From the NCBI RefSeq assembly GCF_001750105.1, contig NZ_CP014143.1:2759501-2823500 (forward strand): a stretch of DNA of 64,000 nt. The letters run 5' to 3'. The position numbers and the translations under genes are program-made. Positions within the stretch are counted from its first letter, which is position 1; the number at the start of each line of letters is the position of its first letter. This stretch comes from Microbulbifer aggregans. GTDB taxonomy: Bacteria > Pseudomonadota > Gammaproteobacteria > Pseudomonadales > Cellvibrionaceae. Below are positions 17,456 through 25,299 of this stretch, one piece after another. Under the pieces are notes generated by a model. That model searched no databases. It saw only the letters and a program-made list of their open reading frames with translations, and was not told the DNA's origin.

Positions 17456-18634
17456 ATGACTCATGCCCCCCAAATCAAAGTCCCCGCCACCTACATGCGC
17501 GGCGGCACCAGCAAGGGCGTGTTCTTCCGCCTGCAAGACCTCCCGGAATCCGCCCAGGTCCCAGGCCAAGCAAGAGACAACCTGCTACTCCGCGTAATCG
17601 GCAGCCCCGATCCCTACGGCAAGCAGACCGACGGCATGGGCGGAGCCACCTCCAGCACCAGCAAAACCGTCATCCTGTCGAAGAGCGAGCAGCCGGATCA
17701 CGACGTGGATTACCTGTTCGGCCAAGTCTCCATCGACAAGCCGTTCGTGGACTGGTCCGGCAACTGCGGCAACCTCACCGCAGCCGTCGGCGCCTTCGCC
17801 ATCAACAGCGGTTTTGTGGATGCAGCGCGTGTACCTGAGAACGGCATCTGCACCGTGCGCATCTGGCAGGCCAACATCAAGAAAACCATCATCGCCCACG
17901 TCCCCATCACCAATGGGGAAGTGCAGGAGACCGGTGATTTCGAACTGGACGGCGTCACCTTCCCGGCGGCCGAAGTGCAGATCGAATTCATGGACCCGGC
18001 GGATGGCGAAGGGGCCATGTTCCCCACCGGCAACCTGGTGGACGATTTAGAGGTGCCGGGCGTCGGCACCCTGAAAGCCACCATGATCAACGCCGGCATC
18101 CCGACCATTTTTGTTAATGCTGACGAAATCGGGTACGTGGGTACCGAGTTGCAGGAAGCCATCAACGGTGACGACAAGGCCCTCGCCATGTTCGAAACCA
18201 TCCGTGCCTATGGTGCGGTGAAGATGGGCCTGATCGAAAAGGTGGAAGAGGCAGCCGCTCGCCAGCATACCCCCAAGGTCGCGTTCGTCGCGGCACCGAA
18301 GGACTATGAGGCCTCCAGCGGCAAGCAAGTGGCCGCAGGGGATATCGACCTGCTGGTGCGGGCCCTGTCCATGGGCAAACTGCACCATGCCATGATGGGC
18401 ACCGCCGCCGTCGCCATTGGTACCGCCGCTGCGATTCCCGGTACCCTGGTCAATGAAGCTGCTGGGGCAGGGGAGCGCAATGCCGTGACGTTTGGCCATC
18501 CGTCCGGCACCTTGCGAGTCGGCGCGGAAGCGGAAATCGCCAACGGACAGTGGACTGCTACCAAAGCCATTATGAGCCGCAGTGCGCGGATTCTGATGGA
18601 AGGGTGGGTGAGGGTGCCCGGAGACTGTTTCTAA
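17456..18634 (+). CDS. prpF: 2-Methylaconitate cis-trans isomerase PrpF
   Basis: Isomerises the 2-methyl-trans-aconitate made by AcnD to the cis form. Length from ATG 17456 is 392 residues. The N-terminus QIKVPATYMRGGTSKGVFF is the PrpF signature with its conserved RGGTSKG; WSGNCGNLTAAVGAFAI (about 95-110) carries the active-site cysteine region of the diaminopimelate-epimerase-like fold. The longer frame from 17432 starts inside a REP-like repeat and is rejected. Ends with a strong intrinsic terminator at 18698, so it closes the prp transcript. Confidence 0.94.
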   Translation: MTHAPQIKVPATYMRGGTSKGVFFRLQDLPESAQVPGQARDNLLLRVIGSPDPYGKQTDGMGGATSSTSKTVILSKSEQPDHDVDYLFGQVSIDKPFVDWSGNCGNLTAAVGAFAINSGFVDAARVPENGICTVRIWQANIKKTIIAHVPITNGEVQETGDFELDGVTFPAAEVQIEFMDPADGEGAMFPTGNLVDDLEVPGVGTLKATMINAGIPTIFVNADEIGYVGTELQEAINGDDKALAMFETIRAYGAVKMGLIEKVEEAAARQHTPKVAFVAAPKDYEASSGKQVAAGDIDLLVRALSMGKLHHAMMGTAAVAIGTAAAIPGTLVNEAAGAGERNAVTFGHPSGTLRVGAEAEIANGQWTATKAIMSRSARILMEGWVRVPGDCF

Positions 18635-18697
18635 TCAGATCGCGTCGGGCCCGCTTGCCAGCGAGGAATTCCTGACGCTGACTATAGATGACCGGGA

Positions 18698-18728
18698 AAG
18701 CGAGCCTCGAGAGGGGCTCGCTTTTTTT
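18698..18728 (+). terminator. Intrinsic terminator after prpF
   Basis: A 9-bp stem (AAGCGAGCC 698-706 with GGCTCGCTT 715-723) and an 8-base loop are followed by a run of T to 18728. It marks the 3' end of the prp operon and the boundary to the AT-rich islet. Confidence 0.88.
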
Positions 18729-19058
18729 GTGCCCGAAAGGTTTTGTACAAAATTCAGACAAGGCGGAGTCGGGCATCGCTACATCAGCAGCAGGAGTCAC
18801 TGAATTGGTTGGTGTAATGCCAAGTCATTGACTTAAAAGGCAATTAAAATACTATCGAATACAGCCATATCCAGAATTATAAAAACGCGCCGCAGCCATA
18901 TTTTTGAGATACATTCGAAGCTCCAGTAACTTGCTGATTTTGAAGGGCTTTCTCTGGATCCTTTGTAAAGTCGCGCCGAGTTACAAGGAGCTGATTTATT
19001 TAGACAAGTCCATCTTTTGAATAAACTGTGAGGCGCTCAGAAATAGTCAGAGGTGTAC
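18729..19058. other. AT-rich gap before the accessory islet genes
   Basis: No convincing gene or RNA is seen in this 330-bp stretch. Base composition falls sharply from about 18830 onwards compared with the prp genes, and this marks the left edge of the accessory islet. Confidence 0.5.
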
Positions 19059-19568
19059 ATGTCGCTGCCGAGAGAATTCCCCAGCGTGTTTTGTGAACTC
19101 CATAAGCTTGAATTTGACTATGGAGATGGTATCGATTTTGAGCCATACCAAGAATTCATGTTACGCGAGGAAGTCCAAAGCTGGTTTCAAGCATGGACGG
19201 GAAATCAAAATGTTGAGTGTGATGATTACCTAATTTTTGGACAGGATGGCACTGGAGGTTATGCGGCGATATGGCCTATCCGGGAAGGCAAGAATCTTAT
19301 CGAACAACCCATAGTTTTCTTTGGATCTGAAGGGGAGCTAGGGATAGTCGCCTCAAACTTTTCCGATTATCTGTGGCTGTTAGCCAGCAATCATGGTCCG
19401 TACGAAGCTATTGCCTACCCGGATGATGAGCGGCTATCCAATGAGGTCTTCTTGGCATTCGCGAATACATATGCAACGACACCGAGAAGGCATGTTTTGC
19501 AGATCATTGACGATGCCTCTTTTGAATTTCTGGAGTTCGAGCGAAAAATCCGCGCGCTTTGCGGCTAA
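19059..19568 (+). CDS. SUKH (SMI1/KNR4) family protein
   Basis: A 169-residue acidic soluble protein. The core VFFGSEGELGIVASNFSDYLWLLA (about 82-105, quoted in part) is the typical SUKH segment, followed by a helical C-terminus. SUKH proteins are best known as immunity partners of secreted toxins in bacteria, but orphan genes with no toxin nearby are common and no toxin is visible here. The ATG at 19059 follows AGAGG; an in-frame GTG two codons earlier overlaps that site. AT-rich relative to the flanking core genes, and its stop lies four bases before an attC-like sequence, consistent with a mobile gene cassette. Confidence 0.8.
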   Translation: MSLPREFPSVFCELHKLEFDYGDGIDFEPYQEFMLREEVQSWFQAWTGNQNVECDDYLIFGQDGTGGYAAIWPIREGKNLIEQPIVFFGSEGELGIVASNFSDYLWLLASNHGPYEAIAYPDDERLSNEVFLAFANTYATTPRRHVLQIIDDASFEFLEFERKIRALCG

Positions 19569-19572
19569 AACG

Positions 19573-19659
19573 GCCTAACCAATAGTTGTAGTTCGTTTTG
19601 GGCCTCCGGCCCCACGTCGGCCGACCTTTTCAGGACGCTCCTAAACAAAGGCGTTATGT
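19573..19659 (+). repeat. attC-like sequence (possible integron cassette remnant)
   Basis: GCCTAAC (19573-19579) fits the RYYYAAC end of an attC site, and GCGTTATG (19651-19658) looks like the GTT-containing recombination end, 87 bp in total. A short GGGCC/GGCCC stem lies in the middle. It begins four bases after one stop codon and ends 18 bases before the next start, the geometry of a gene cassette. Complementarity of the two ends is incomplete, so it is either degenerate or a look-alike. Confidence 0.35.
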
Positions 19660-19677
19660 ATCCTTAAGGTGAGTGAG

Positions 19678-20079
19678 ATGAAATATTCAGTCCTTGTTAT
19701 CTTATTGCTATTTTCTAGTATTGGGAGTGCGGACGTGTATCAGTATTGCCAAACTCAAATAGAGATAGTCAAAAATCTTTCCAAATTGTCGTCGGAAGAG
19801 CTCATCAAGAAAAAGTCTGAAGTGGCGAAGTCTGATTCTATTGAAAGCCTGACTAAAGCAACGGGTACTGACTATCCGTCGATGATCTCGATGCTTTCTA
19901 AGGAGAATGTCGCTGAGGACAAAGCTAACCTTTTCGTAATGAAAGGGATGAAGGCCTTTGAGATGAGAAATATCAGTTTGGCTATCAATATAAAGGAATT
20001 GCCCAGAGAGCCTGACGATTATTTTTGGAATCAAGCGTTTGATATGTGTGTTAAAGGAAATCGTGATCAATTTGAATAA
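19678..20079 (+). CDS. Small exported protein of unknown function
   Basis: A 133-residue protein with a signal peptide (MKYSVLVILLLFSSIGSA, cleavage before DVYQYC). The mature part is helical and lysine-rich, with two cysteines (YQYCQTQ and DMCVKG) that could form a disulfide in the periplasm. ATG 19678 follows AAGGTG with a six-base gap; a GTG three codons earlier overlaps the ribosome binding site. AT-rich like its neighbours. No family recognised. Confidence 0.7.
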   Translation: MKYSVLVILLLFSSIGSADVYQYCQTQIEIVKNLSKLSSEELIKKKSEVAKSDSIESLTKATGTDYPSMISMLSKENVAEDKANLFVMKGMKAFEMRNISLAINIKELPREPDDYFWNQAFDMCVKGNRDQFE

Positions 20080-20152
20080 ATGGGATTAGATCAAATTTAT
20101 GGCGTTAACTTGATTGAATAAATGTAATGCCAAAATATTGATCTGACCGCAT
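20078..20152. repeat. Short hairpin repeat element, copy 1 of 4
   Basis: Arms ATGGGATTAGATCAAATTT (left) and, inverted, ATGCGGTCAGATCAATATTT (right) enclose about 35 bp. The ends resemble 'TGGGGTCAGAGTAAAATTT'-type repeats that I associate with REP-type and small transposon remnants in gammaproteobacteria. It overlaps the end of the preceding gene and ends 55 bp before the PHP-ATPase gene. Confidence 0.6.
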
Positions 20153-20207
20153 TTTTTTCTTTAGTTAATGGCTATTTTTTTGTAAGAGGGAGAAGGGGTT
20201 TGGGATC

Positions 20208-22793
20208 ATGACAATAAAAAGTGTTGGAAGTCGTTGGTATAAATTTGATTTTCATACGCATACCCCCGCGTCTTCAGATCATAAGAATGCTGGGGAGACA
20301 GAAACTGATTGGTTAAGGGCTTTAATGGAGGCGGAAGTCGATTGTGTAGCGATTACTGATCATGTATCTGGATCTTGGATTAATAGAATAAAGGCAACCT
20401 ATGCAGAGCTTGATATTGCTGAATCTTGGTATAGACCTTTACATATTTTTCCTGGTAGCGAGATAACTATAACGACAGGTCAGTCGCGCGTACATATTCT
20501 TGCCGTATTTGATCCATCGTGTAATGAAGCGACGGTTACAGGTGTACTTGGCCAATGTGGAATAGTACAGGGGCACGGAGACGCCGAGTTTACCTCTTCG
20601 ACAAAATCCATTGATGATGTCATTGAAATTATTCAACGGGCTGGCGGTGTGGCGATACCAGCTCATATCGATGGTCCAAAAGGATTGCTTCATAATATCC
20701 AAAACTCCAATCAGGAAATCGAGCGATGGCTGAAGAAAATTGAGGCCGTTGAATGCGTCAATTTGGATTTTCTAAATGGGGTATCTGAAGAGCTTAAGAA
20801 GGCCTGTGCACATTTGGCGCTAGTCCGTGGTTCTGATGCGCATAAGTCGGAGGATCTAGGTGGTAGGGCATCTTGGATTAAGATGAGCAAGCCTTCTATT
20901 GAGGGGCTAAAGCTCGCTCTGCATGATGACACTTTCTGTGTCGTAAATGGTGATGAGAACCCTAATACATTGCCAAACCTTTACTTAGAAGATCTAAGTA
21001 TTGAAAGCATGAATTACTGCGGAAGAGTTCCTGGAAAGCCTGCCAAATTTCAATTGCACCCCCTCTTTAATGCAGTTATAGGTGGTCGAGGCACGGGAAA
21101 GTCGACTTTTATTGAGTCGATCAGGCTCGCACTAGGTCGTGACAGTGAAATTTCTGAACTAACCCATATTCACGATGAAATTCAATCCTTCAAAAAAGGG
21201 GTTACTAATTCTGATACAAAAATATCTGTAACCGTTAATCGAAGGGAAGAGTTATATAGGTCAATTTGGCGCCATGAAGAACCTGTCGCGATAGAAAAAT
21301 ATTCGGAATCAGAAGGTGCATGGTCTGTCGATAATGGTGACCCTAAGGATCGATTTCATGTCAGTATTTACAGTCAAAAGCAAATTAATGCACTTGCGTC
21401 AAACGCAAATAGCTTGCTTGACATAATTGATCATTCTGATCAGGTGAATGTGGCGCAGTGGAGGGGTGATTATAATGAGGAAAAGAATAGATATTTGTCG
21501 CATGAGAGAGATATTAGGCAGTTAGAGAATGAAATTAAAAATGCTACTCATCTGCAGGCGCAACTTTACGATGTGAATAGTGACATAGAAAGCTTTGAGA
21601 AAGGGGGCCATAAAAATGTCTTTAATGACTATCAGAAGCTGGTCTCTGCAAGGCAGTCTATTGAAGAAGCGGGCAATGTTGACGCATTAGTTGATTCTCT
21701 CTTGGGTGTTGAGTCTATCGCATGTCATGATCTTTCCTTCTTTGGAGATAAAGAATTACCGGAAGATTTAAAGCAGGTCAAAGATATACATGGGATATTT
21801 ATTGCTGAAGTTGAAAAGATTAAGTTAGAAGCTGCCGGATTAAGAGAAAAATTAGTCGGTATCGTAAAAGCCAGAAAAGAGTCAATAGATGATTCTGCGT
21901 GGTCAAAAAATGCCGAAGATATCGAGGGGAGGTACCATGAGGTGGTCTCTGAATACAAAAACAGAGGCGAAGAGTTTGATCCTGCTCAATATGAAATGTG
22001 GTTGCAAACCAGAAATAGAATTAAAGAGAAGCTCGGAAGGATTGAAGAGCTTAAAGATAGACTTGAAGAGAAGAAAAAGTTAAGTAGGAAAAGTTTAAAG
22101 AATGTGTTTGTTCTAAGAAGAAGGCTGCAAATTAAGCGCGCTAGATTTATTAAGGAAGTGATCGGCGATAACCCCTATGTGAGGATGAAGCTACTTCCAT
22201 TCTCAAATACGAAAACCATTGAAGAAAGTTTTAGAAAAGCTATAGGTGTTGAAAAGGGCTTTTCTTCATCAATTTACCAGGAAGGCCAAGAGAATAGTCT
22301 TCTCCATAAGTTAGTTGAAGCACCTAAAGATTTGTCCCTGAAGAACAAAGTTAAGCTTTTAGATGATCTAAAGAAAACGGTTATCGGGTTTTCTATGGGG
22401 TTAGATATTCCAGGTGTTCGGCTAGATCGGAGATTGGCTAATTCATTGGAAGATAAGGCGGAAAATCAGCCGGAATTGTTTGATAGATTTACCATTTGGT
22501 GGCCAGATGATTTGCTGGTTGTTGAGTACGCTAAGGATATTGAAAAAGGAAAGTTTGAAAATATTGAAAAAGGCTCGGCGGGTCAAAAGGCTGCCGCCAT
22601 TCTTGCATTCCTATTGAGCCACGGTGAGAACCCAATTATCGTCGATCAACCTGAAGATGATCTGGATAATGCTCTTATCTATCAATTGATAGTTTCGCAA
22701 ATACACCAAAATAAAAAGCGTCGCCAAATAATTATGGTCACACACAATCCAAATATTGTTGTCAATGGTGATGCGGAGTATGTGAATGTTTAG
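20208..22793 (+). CDS. PHP-domain plus SMC-like AAA ATPase, TrlF-like; in-frame TAG near the 3' end
   Basis: An 861-residue protein to the first stop. Residues 1-270 form a PHP phosphoesterase-type domain with its metal motifs: FDFHTHTP (His16, His18), AITDH, FPGSE, AIPAH and RGSDAH. An SMC/RecF-type ATPase follows: Walker A GGRGTGKST near 291-299, a coiled-coil region about 410-640, signature-like GSAGQK near 787, Walker B IIVDQPEDDLDN near 810, and a THNPN switch. NCBI groups such proteins as TrlF-family AAA-like ATPases (from memory), and they are suspected defence proteins. The frame continues past TAG 22791-22793 for 45 codons to TGA 22929-22931, encoding a family-like tail. Strongly AT-rich, so probably acquired. 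Confidence 0.85.
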   Translation: MTIKSVGSRWYKFDFHTHTPASSDHKNAGETETDWLRALMEAEVDCVAITDHVSGSWINRIKATYAELDIAESWYRPLHIFPGSEITITTGQSRVHILAVFDPSCNEATVTGVLGQCGIVQGHGDAEFTSSTKSIDDVIEIIQRAGGVAIPAHIDGPKGLLHNIQNSNQEIERWLKKIEAVECVNLDFLNGVSEELKKACAHLALVRGSDAHKSEDLGGRASWIKMSKPSIEGLKLALHDDTFCVVNGDENPNTLPNLYLEDLSIESMNYCGRVPGKPAKFQLHPLFNAVIGGRGTGKSTFIESIRLALGRDSEISELTHIHDEIQSFKKGVTNSDTKISVTVNRREELYRSIWRHEEPVAIEKYSESEGAWSVDNGDPKDRFHVSIYSQKQINALASNANSLLDIIDHSDQVNVAQWRGDYNEEKNRYLSHERDIRQLENEIKNATHLQAQLYDVNSDIESFEKGGHKNVFNDYQKLVSARQSIEEAGNVDALVDSLLGVESIACHDLSFFGDKELPEDLKQVKDIHGIFIAEVEKIKLEAAGLREKLVGIVKARKESIDDSAWSKNAEDIEGRYHEVVSEYKNRGEEFDPAQYEMWLQTRNRIKEKLGRIEELKDRLEEKKKLSRKSLKNVFVLRRRLQIKRARFIKEVIGDNPYVRMKLLPFSNTKTIEESFRKAIGVEKGFSSSIYQEGQENSLLHKLVEAPKDLSLKNKVKLLDDLKKTVIGFSMGLDIPGVRLDRRLANSLEDKAENQPELFDRFTIWWPDDLLVVEYAKDIEKGKFENIEKGSAGQKAAAILAFLLSHGENPIIVDQPEDDLDNALIYQLIVSQIHQNKKRRQIIMVTHNPNIVVNGDAEYVNV

Positions 22794-22931
22794 AAGTTTA
22801 CCGGTGGTCAAATTCAATTGATGGATGCCGGTGGTTTGTGTGAGCAGAAAATTCGAGGACATGTTTGCGAGATAATGGAAGGAGGCACGACCGCTTTTGA
22901 AAAGCGCTATCACAGGCTAAGGGCAGTGTGA
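22794..22931 (+). pseudogene. C-terminal tail of the PHP-ATPase gene, separated by an amber codon
   Basis: Immediately after the TAG the same frame encodes KFTGGQIQLMDAGGL, then CEQKIRGHVCEIMEGG and TTAFEKRYHRL, ending at TGA 22929-22931. The 'EQ.IR..VC.IMEGG..AFE.RY.R' pattern is what I expect at the C-terminus of intact family members. One base change would restore a full-length protein of 907 residues. The mutation is either recent inactivation, a sequencing error, or a read-through site. Confidence 0.7.
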
Positions 22932-22950
22932 TCGCAGATTAACAAGCAAT

Positions 22951-23026
22951 ATTGGGGGCAGAGTAAAATATTGGTGCTCCATACCACTGTGGTGTTTGCT
23001 GTCAAAATGTTACTCTGATCCCAATT
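22951..23026. repeat. Short hairpin repeat element, copy 2 of 4
   Basis: Left arm ATTGGGGGCAGAGTAAAATA and inverted right arm ATTGGGATCAGAGTAACATT agree at most positions; a small hairpin (CCACTGTGG) sits inside. It starts 20 bp after the restored stop of the PHP-ATPase gene and ends 25 bp before the next gene. Confidence 0.65.
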
Positions 23027-23050
23027 TTCCTATCATGCAAAGGGGGCAAT

Positions 23051-23545
23051 GTGGACGCTAACGTAGCGAAGCTTGTCGCAACTGACAAGCTTCAGGACTG
23101 GGGGGAGGTGGCGTCCGAGATCAAAGGACGTAATCGGAGCAAAACTTTCCAGGTGGCCGCTCCACTATGGATCAAGCGAATGGTAAATGAAGGGAAACTG
23201 CTGCTAAATCCTTCGATTATAGCTCAGCTACGCGAACAAGAGTGGATTCCTACTGAGCTTCAGAAGCAAATGATTTGGGCGAGTATTGTTTGCAAGTTAG
23301 ACAGTCCAGAGCAGAGGCAAGAGAAAGCTCGGATTCGATCATTGATCCAAAAGCGTTACGATAACGAATGGTGGGAAGAGGTTTATGAAAGAGCAGGAAG
23401 AGTTTGGCCTGCGTGGGATCGGTATAAAAAAAATATTCTAAGCGTTGGTACTGCCACAGCGACTTTGGCTGCGCACAGTTCGGTGCTAGGTCAAGCGTTT
23501 AACCGAGAGTTCGAGGCGATTTTAAAAATGGTTCCGGCCTTGTGA
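23051..23545 (+). CDS. Orphan protein of unknown function
   Basis: A 164-residue, mostly helical, basic protein starting at GTG behind AGGGGG. Notable stretches are WGEVASEIKGRNRSKTFQV at the N-terminus, tryptophan-rich KRYDNEWWEEVYERAG in the middle (near 110), and a less charged C-terminus. No signal peptide or membrane segment and no family recognised. AT-rich, and framed by hairpin repeats on both sides (22951-23026, 23600-23676), so it looks like a separate cargo unit of the islet. Confidence 0.55.
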   Translation: MDANVAKLVATDKLQDWGEVASEIKGRNRSKTFQVAAPLWIKRMVNEGKLLLNPSIIAQLREQEWIPTELQKQMIWASIVCKLDSPEQRQEKARIRSLIQKRYDNEWWEEVYERAGRVWPAWDRYKKNILSVGTATATLAAHSSVLGQAFNREFEAILKMVPAL

Positions 23546-23599
23546 AGGTGGCAATCTTTAATAAGGCGGCGAATATGTAATTTTGGTCAGAGAACAATA

Positions 23600-23676
23600 A
23601 ATGGGGACAGGTCAATATTGTGACGTTCATTGGTTTGGGCACATTCAATGCGAAAGTTATCATCTGACCCCATCTA
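23600..23676. repeat. Short hairpin repeat element, copy 3 of 4
   Basis: ATGGGGACAGGTCAATATTG on the left faces an inverted ATGGGGTCAGATGATAACTT on the right, about 77 bp in total. Lies in the otherwise empty gap between the orphan gene and the lipoprotein gene at 23762. Confidence 0.6.
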
Positions 23677-23761
23677 TTTCTCTGATCTTTTGCGAGTAAA
23701 TTCAGCCGCGATTCAGTTGTGCCGGGTTAAAAAGCAGGTGTGAATTCAAGGAAAACGCACC

Positions 23762-24826
23762 ATGCGCCAGGTTCCATACCGATTACTCGCCGCTCTCACC
23801 ATCACTTTGACGCTCGGTGGCTGTGTCACCTACCCAGCAGCCCCGCCGGTGGTCGTGGGGGGCACCTATGTCCGCAAGGCTCCTCCGGTTTACTCCTATT
23901 CAGTGATCACTGATCCCGGCTATCGCTACTACGACGATACGCTCGGCGTTTACGTGTTCTATGACCGCAGCGACGTTTTCTATCGACAGGGGCGTTACTA
24001 TCGTTGGTATCAGGACCACTGGATCAGTGCCAGTCACTGGGGTGGCCGTTGGTATCCAGCCCCCAACTTTTATATCTCGGCAAACTTCAATGATCGCTGG
24101 CATACGCGCTTGCGCCGCCATGGCCAGCGTTATGCCGGAGGCCACGACTACAGGCCGCCGCGCCGGAACAATCATGACGACGGTTACAACCGGCGGGACC
24201 GGCATGACAGCAACGGGTATCGACATGATCGTCGTGAGGAGGGCCAGGATCGTGGCCGAGGCGGAGCACATGGGTTTGCTGGCGTAGCCGAGCCGAAGCG
24301 GCGGGCGTCTCAGACGGATAACCGGAGCGGGCATCGAGATGATCGTCGTGAGAAGGGCCAGAATCGTGGCCGAGGCGGAGAACATGGGTTTGCTGGCATA
24401 GCCGAGCCAAAGCGGCGGGCGTCTCAGTCAGATAACCGCAGCGGGGAGCGCGGTAATGAACACCGGAAGCCACGTCGGAATCCAAGTCGGGACGAGCGGG
24501 TAGTTAAAGTTGCGGGCAAGCCAACCGGCATTCGCGACCCACGAGTTGTTCCTGCATTAGAGCGTCCGGCAACTGATCGCCGTACGATACGCGACAGGCC
24601 CAAGCCACAAACCCAGCGCGGCGAGCCCCGGCGCCAGCACAATGCGCCAAATGATCGGCGCAAAGCTGCCGCGAAGCCAGCTCCTCGCCAGGAGCGCGAG
24701 CAACCAAAGAACGACGAACCAAGGGAAAAGAAAAAGAAGTCCAAAAAGAAAGCGGATAAGCGCGATCAGGAGCGCCGGGTGCGTGAGCCGCACCCCCGAC
24801 GGTCCAATGAATCACGCCTAATCTAG
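23762..24826 (+). CDS. Arg-rich lipoprotein with a 38-residue tandem duplication
   Basis: A 354-residue lipoprotein: signal peptide with lipobox LTLGGC, Cys21 being the probable acylation site. Residues 30-120 are tyrosine- and tryptophan-rich (YYDDTLGVYVFYDRSDVFYR; WYQDHWISASHW), like YXWY/RcnB-type envelope proteins. From 120 on the protein is disordered, full of Arg, Asp, Gly and Lys. A 38-residue unit (RGRGGAHGFAGVAEPKRRAS and flanks) occurs twice, seen in DNA as a 114-bp offset between 24227 and 24341. The tail is almost all Lys/Arg/Glu, suggesting interaction with acidic polymers such as LPS or nucleic acid, which is speculative. Convergent with the lipoprotein gene at 25001. Confidence 0.75.
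   Translation: MRQVPYRLLAALTITLTLGGCVTYPAAPPVVVGGTYVRKAPPVYSYSVITDPGYRYYDDTLGVYVFYDRSDVFYRQGRYYRWYQDHWISASHWGGRWYPAPNFYISANFNDRWHTRLRRHGQRYAGGHDYRPPRRNNHDDGYNRRDRHDSNGYRHDRREEGQDRGRGGAHGFAGVAEPKRRASQTDNRSGHRDDRREKGQNRGRGGEHGFAGIAEPKRRASQSDNRSGERGNEHRKPRRNPSRDERVVKVAGKPTGIRDPRVVPALERPATDRRTIRDRPKPQTQRGEPRRQHNAPNDRRKAAAKPAPRQEREQPKNDEPREKKKKSKKKADKRDQERRVREPHPRRSNESRLI
24225..24450 (+). repeat. 114-bp imperfect tandem repeat inside the Arg-rich lipoprotein gene
   Basis: Two copies in phase with codons (114 bp = 38 residues), sharing 'gatcgtcgtgag' starting at 24227 and 24341. Most differences are single bases, so the duplication is fairly recent. Confidence 0.75.
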
Positions 24827-24830
24827 CGAT

Positions 24831-25001
24831 TTAGCAATTGCCTTTCTTGGCCTGTCCCGGCGGGCAGTGCTTCTGGCTCCCGCCGACAATGACGCCAGGG
24901 ACTAATACCTTGGCAGGCTTCATTTCCAGGCTGGGGCCAACAACTGCGCAGCCGTTAAGGAAAGCGGTCGCGCACAGGAGCAGGGCGATTTTTAGTTTCA
25001 T
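24831..25001 (-). CDS. Small lipoprotein with a CPPGQAKKGNC tail
   Basis: A 56-residue lipoprotein. The start at 25001 (MKLKIALLLCATAFLNGC) gives a proper signal peptide with lipobox LNGC; a longer frame from 25034 adds eleven residues that would spoil it. The mature chain ends HCPPGQAKKGNC, a small two-cysteine tail that I recall in short envelope lipoproteins near YXWY/RcnB-like genes. Ends four bases from the convergent Arg-rich lipoprotein gene, so the two may act in the same envelope process. Function unknown. Confidence 0.7.
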   Translation of the reverse strand: MKLKIALLLCATAFLNGCAVVGPSLEMKPAKVLVPGVIVGGSQKHCPPGQAKKGNC

Positions 25002-25299
25002 AAGAATACTGTGGTAAGTGAATTTGGCCGCCATGCTAAAGTCTGCGTAACTAGAGGTCTATTTGTCTCCCGGGCTTTTGCCCAATTTTGAGGGCCGTTT
25101 CTCACTACAATCCTTCCGAAGGTGCGTTGGATCACACAGCGAAGGCGGAGTCTGGCACAGGCATGAATCCCGCTCGGGCCAAGTGGTTTAGGGGACCGGA
25201 AGAGCCCTCTCGTCCAGCTCTGGCGATTGCTGATATCTGTGCATTTATCCAGTAGAATGGCGCCCATCTCTAACCCAAGCCTCAACCCAGAACTGCCTC

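Noticed and set aside
22791..22793. TAG as a pyrrolysine or other recoded codon
   Set aside because: No pyrrolysine machinery is visible and the family does not need it; a nonsense mutation or sequencing error is simpler.
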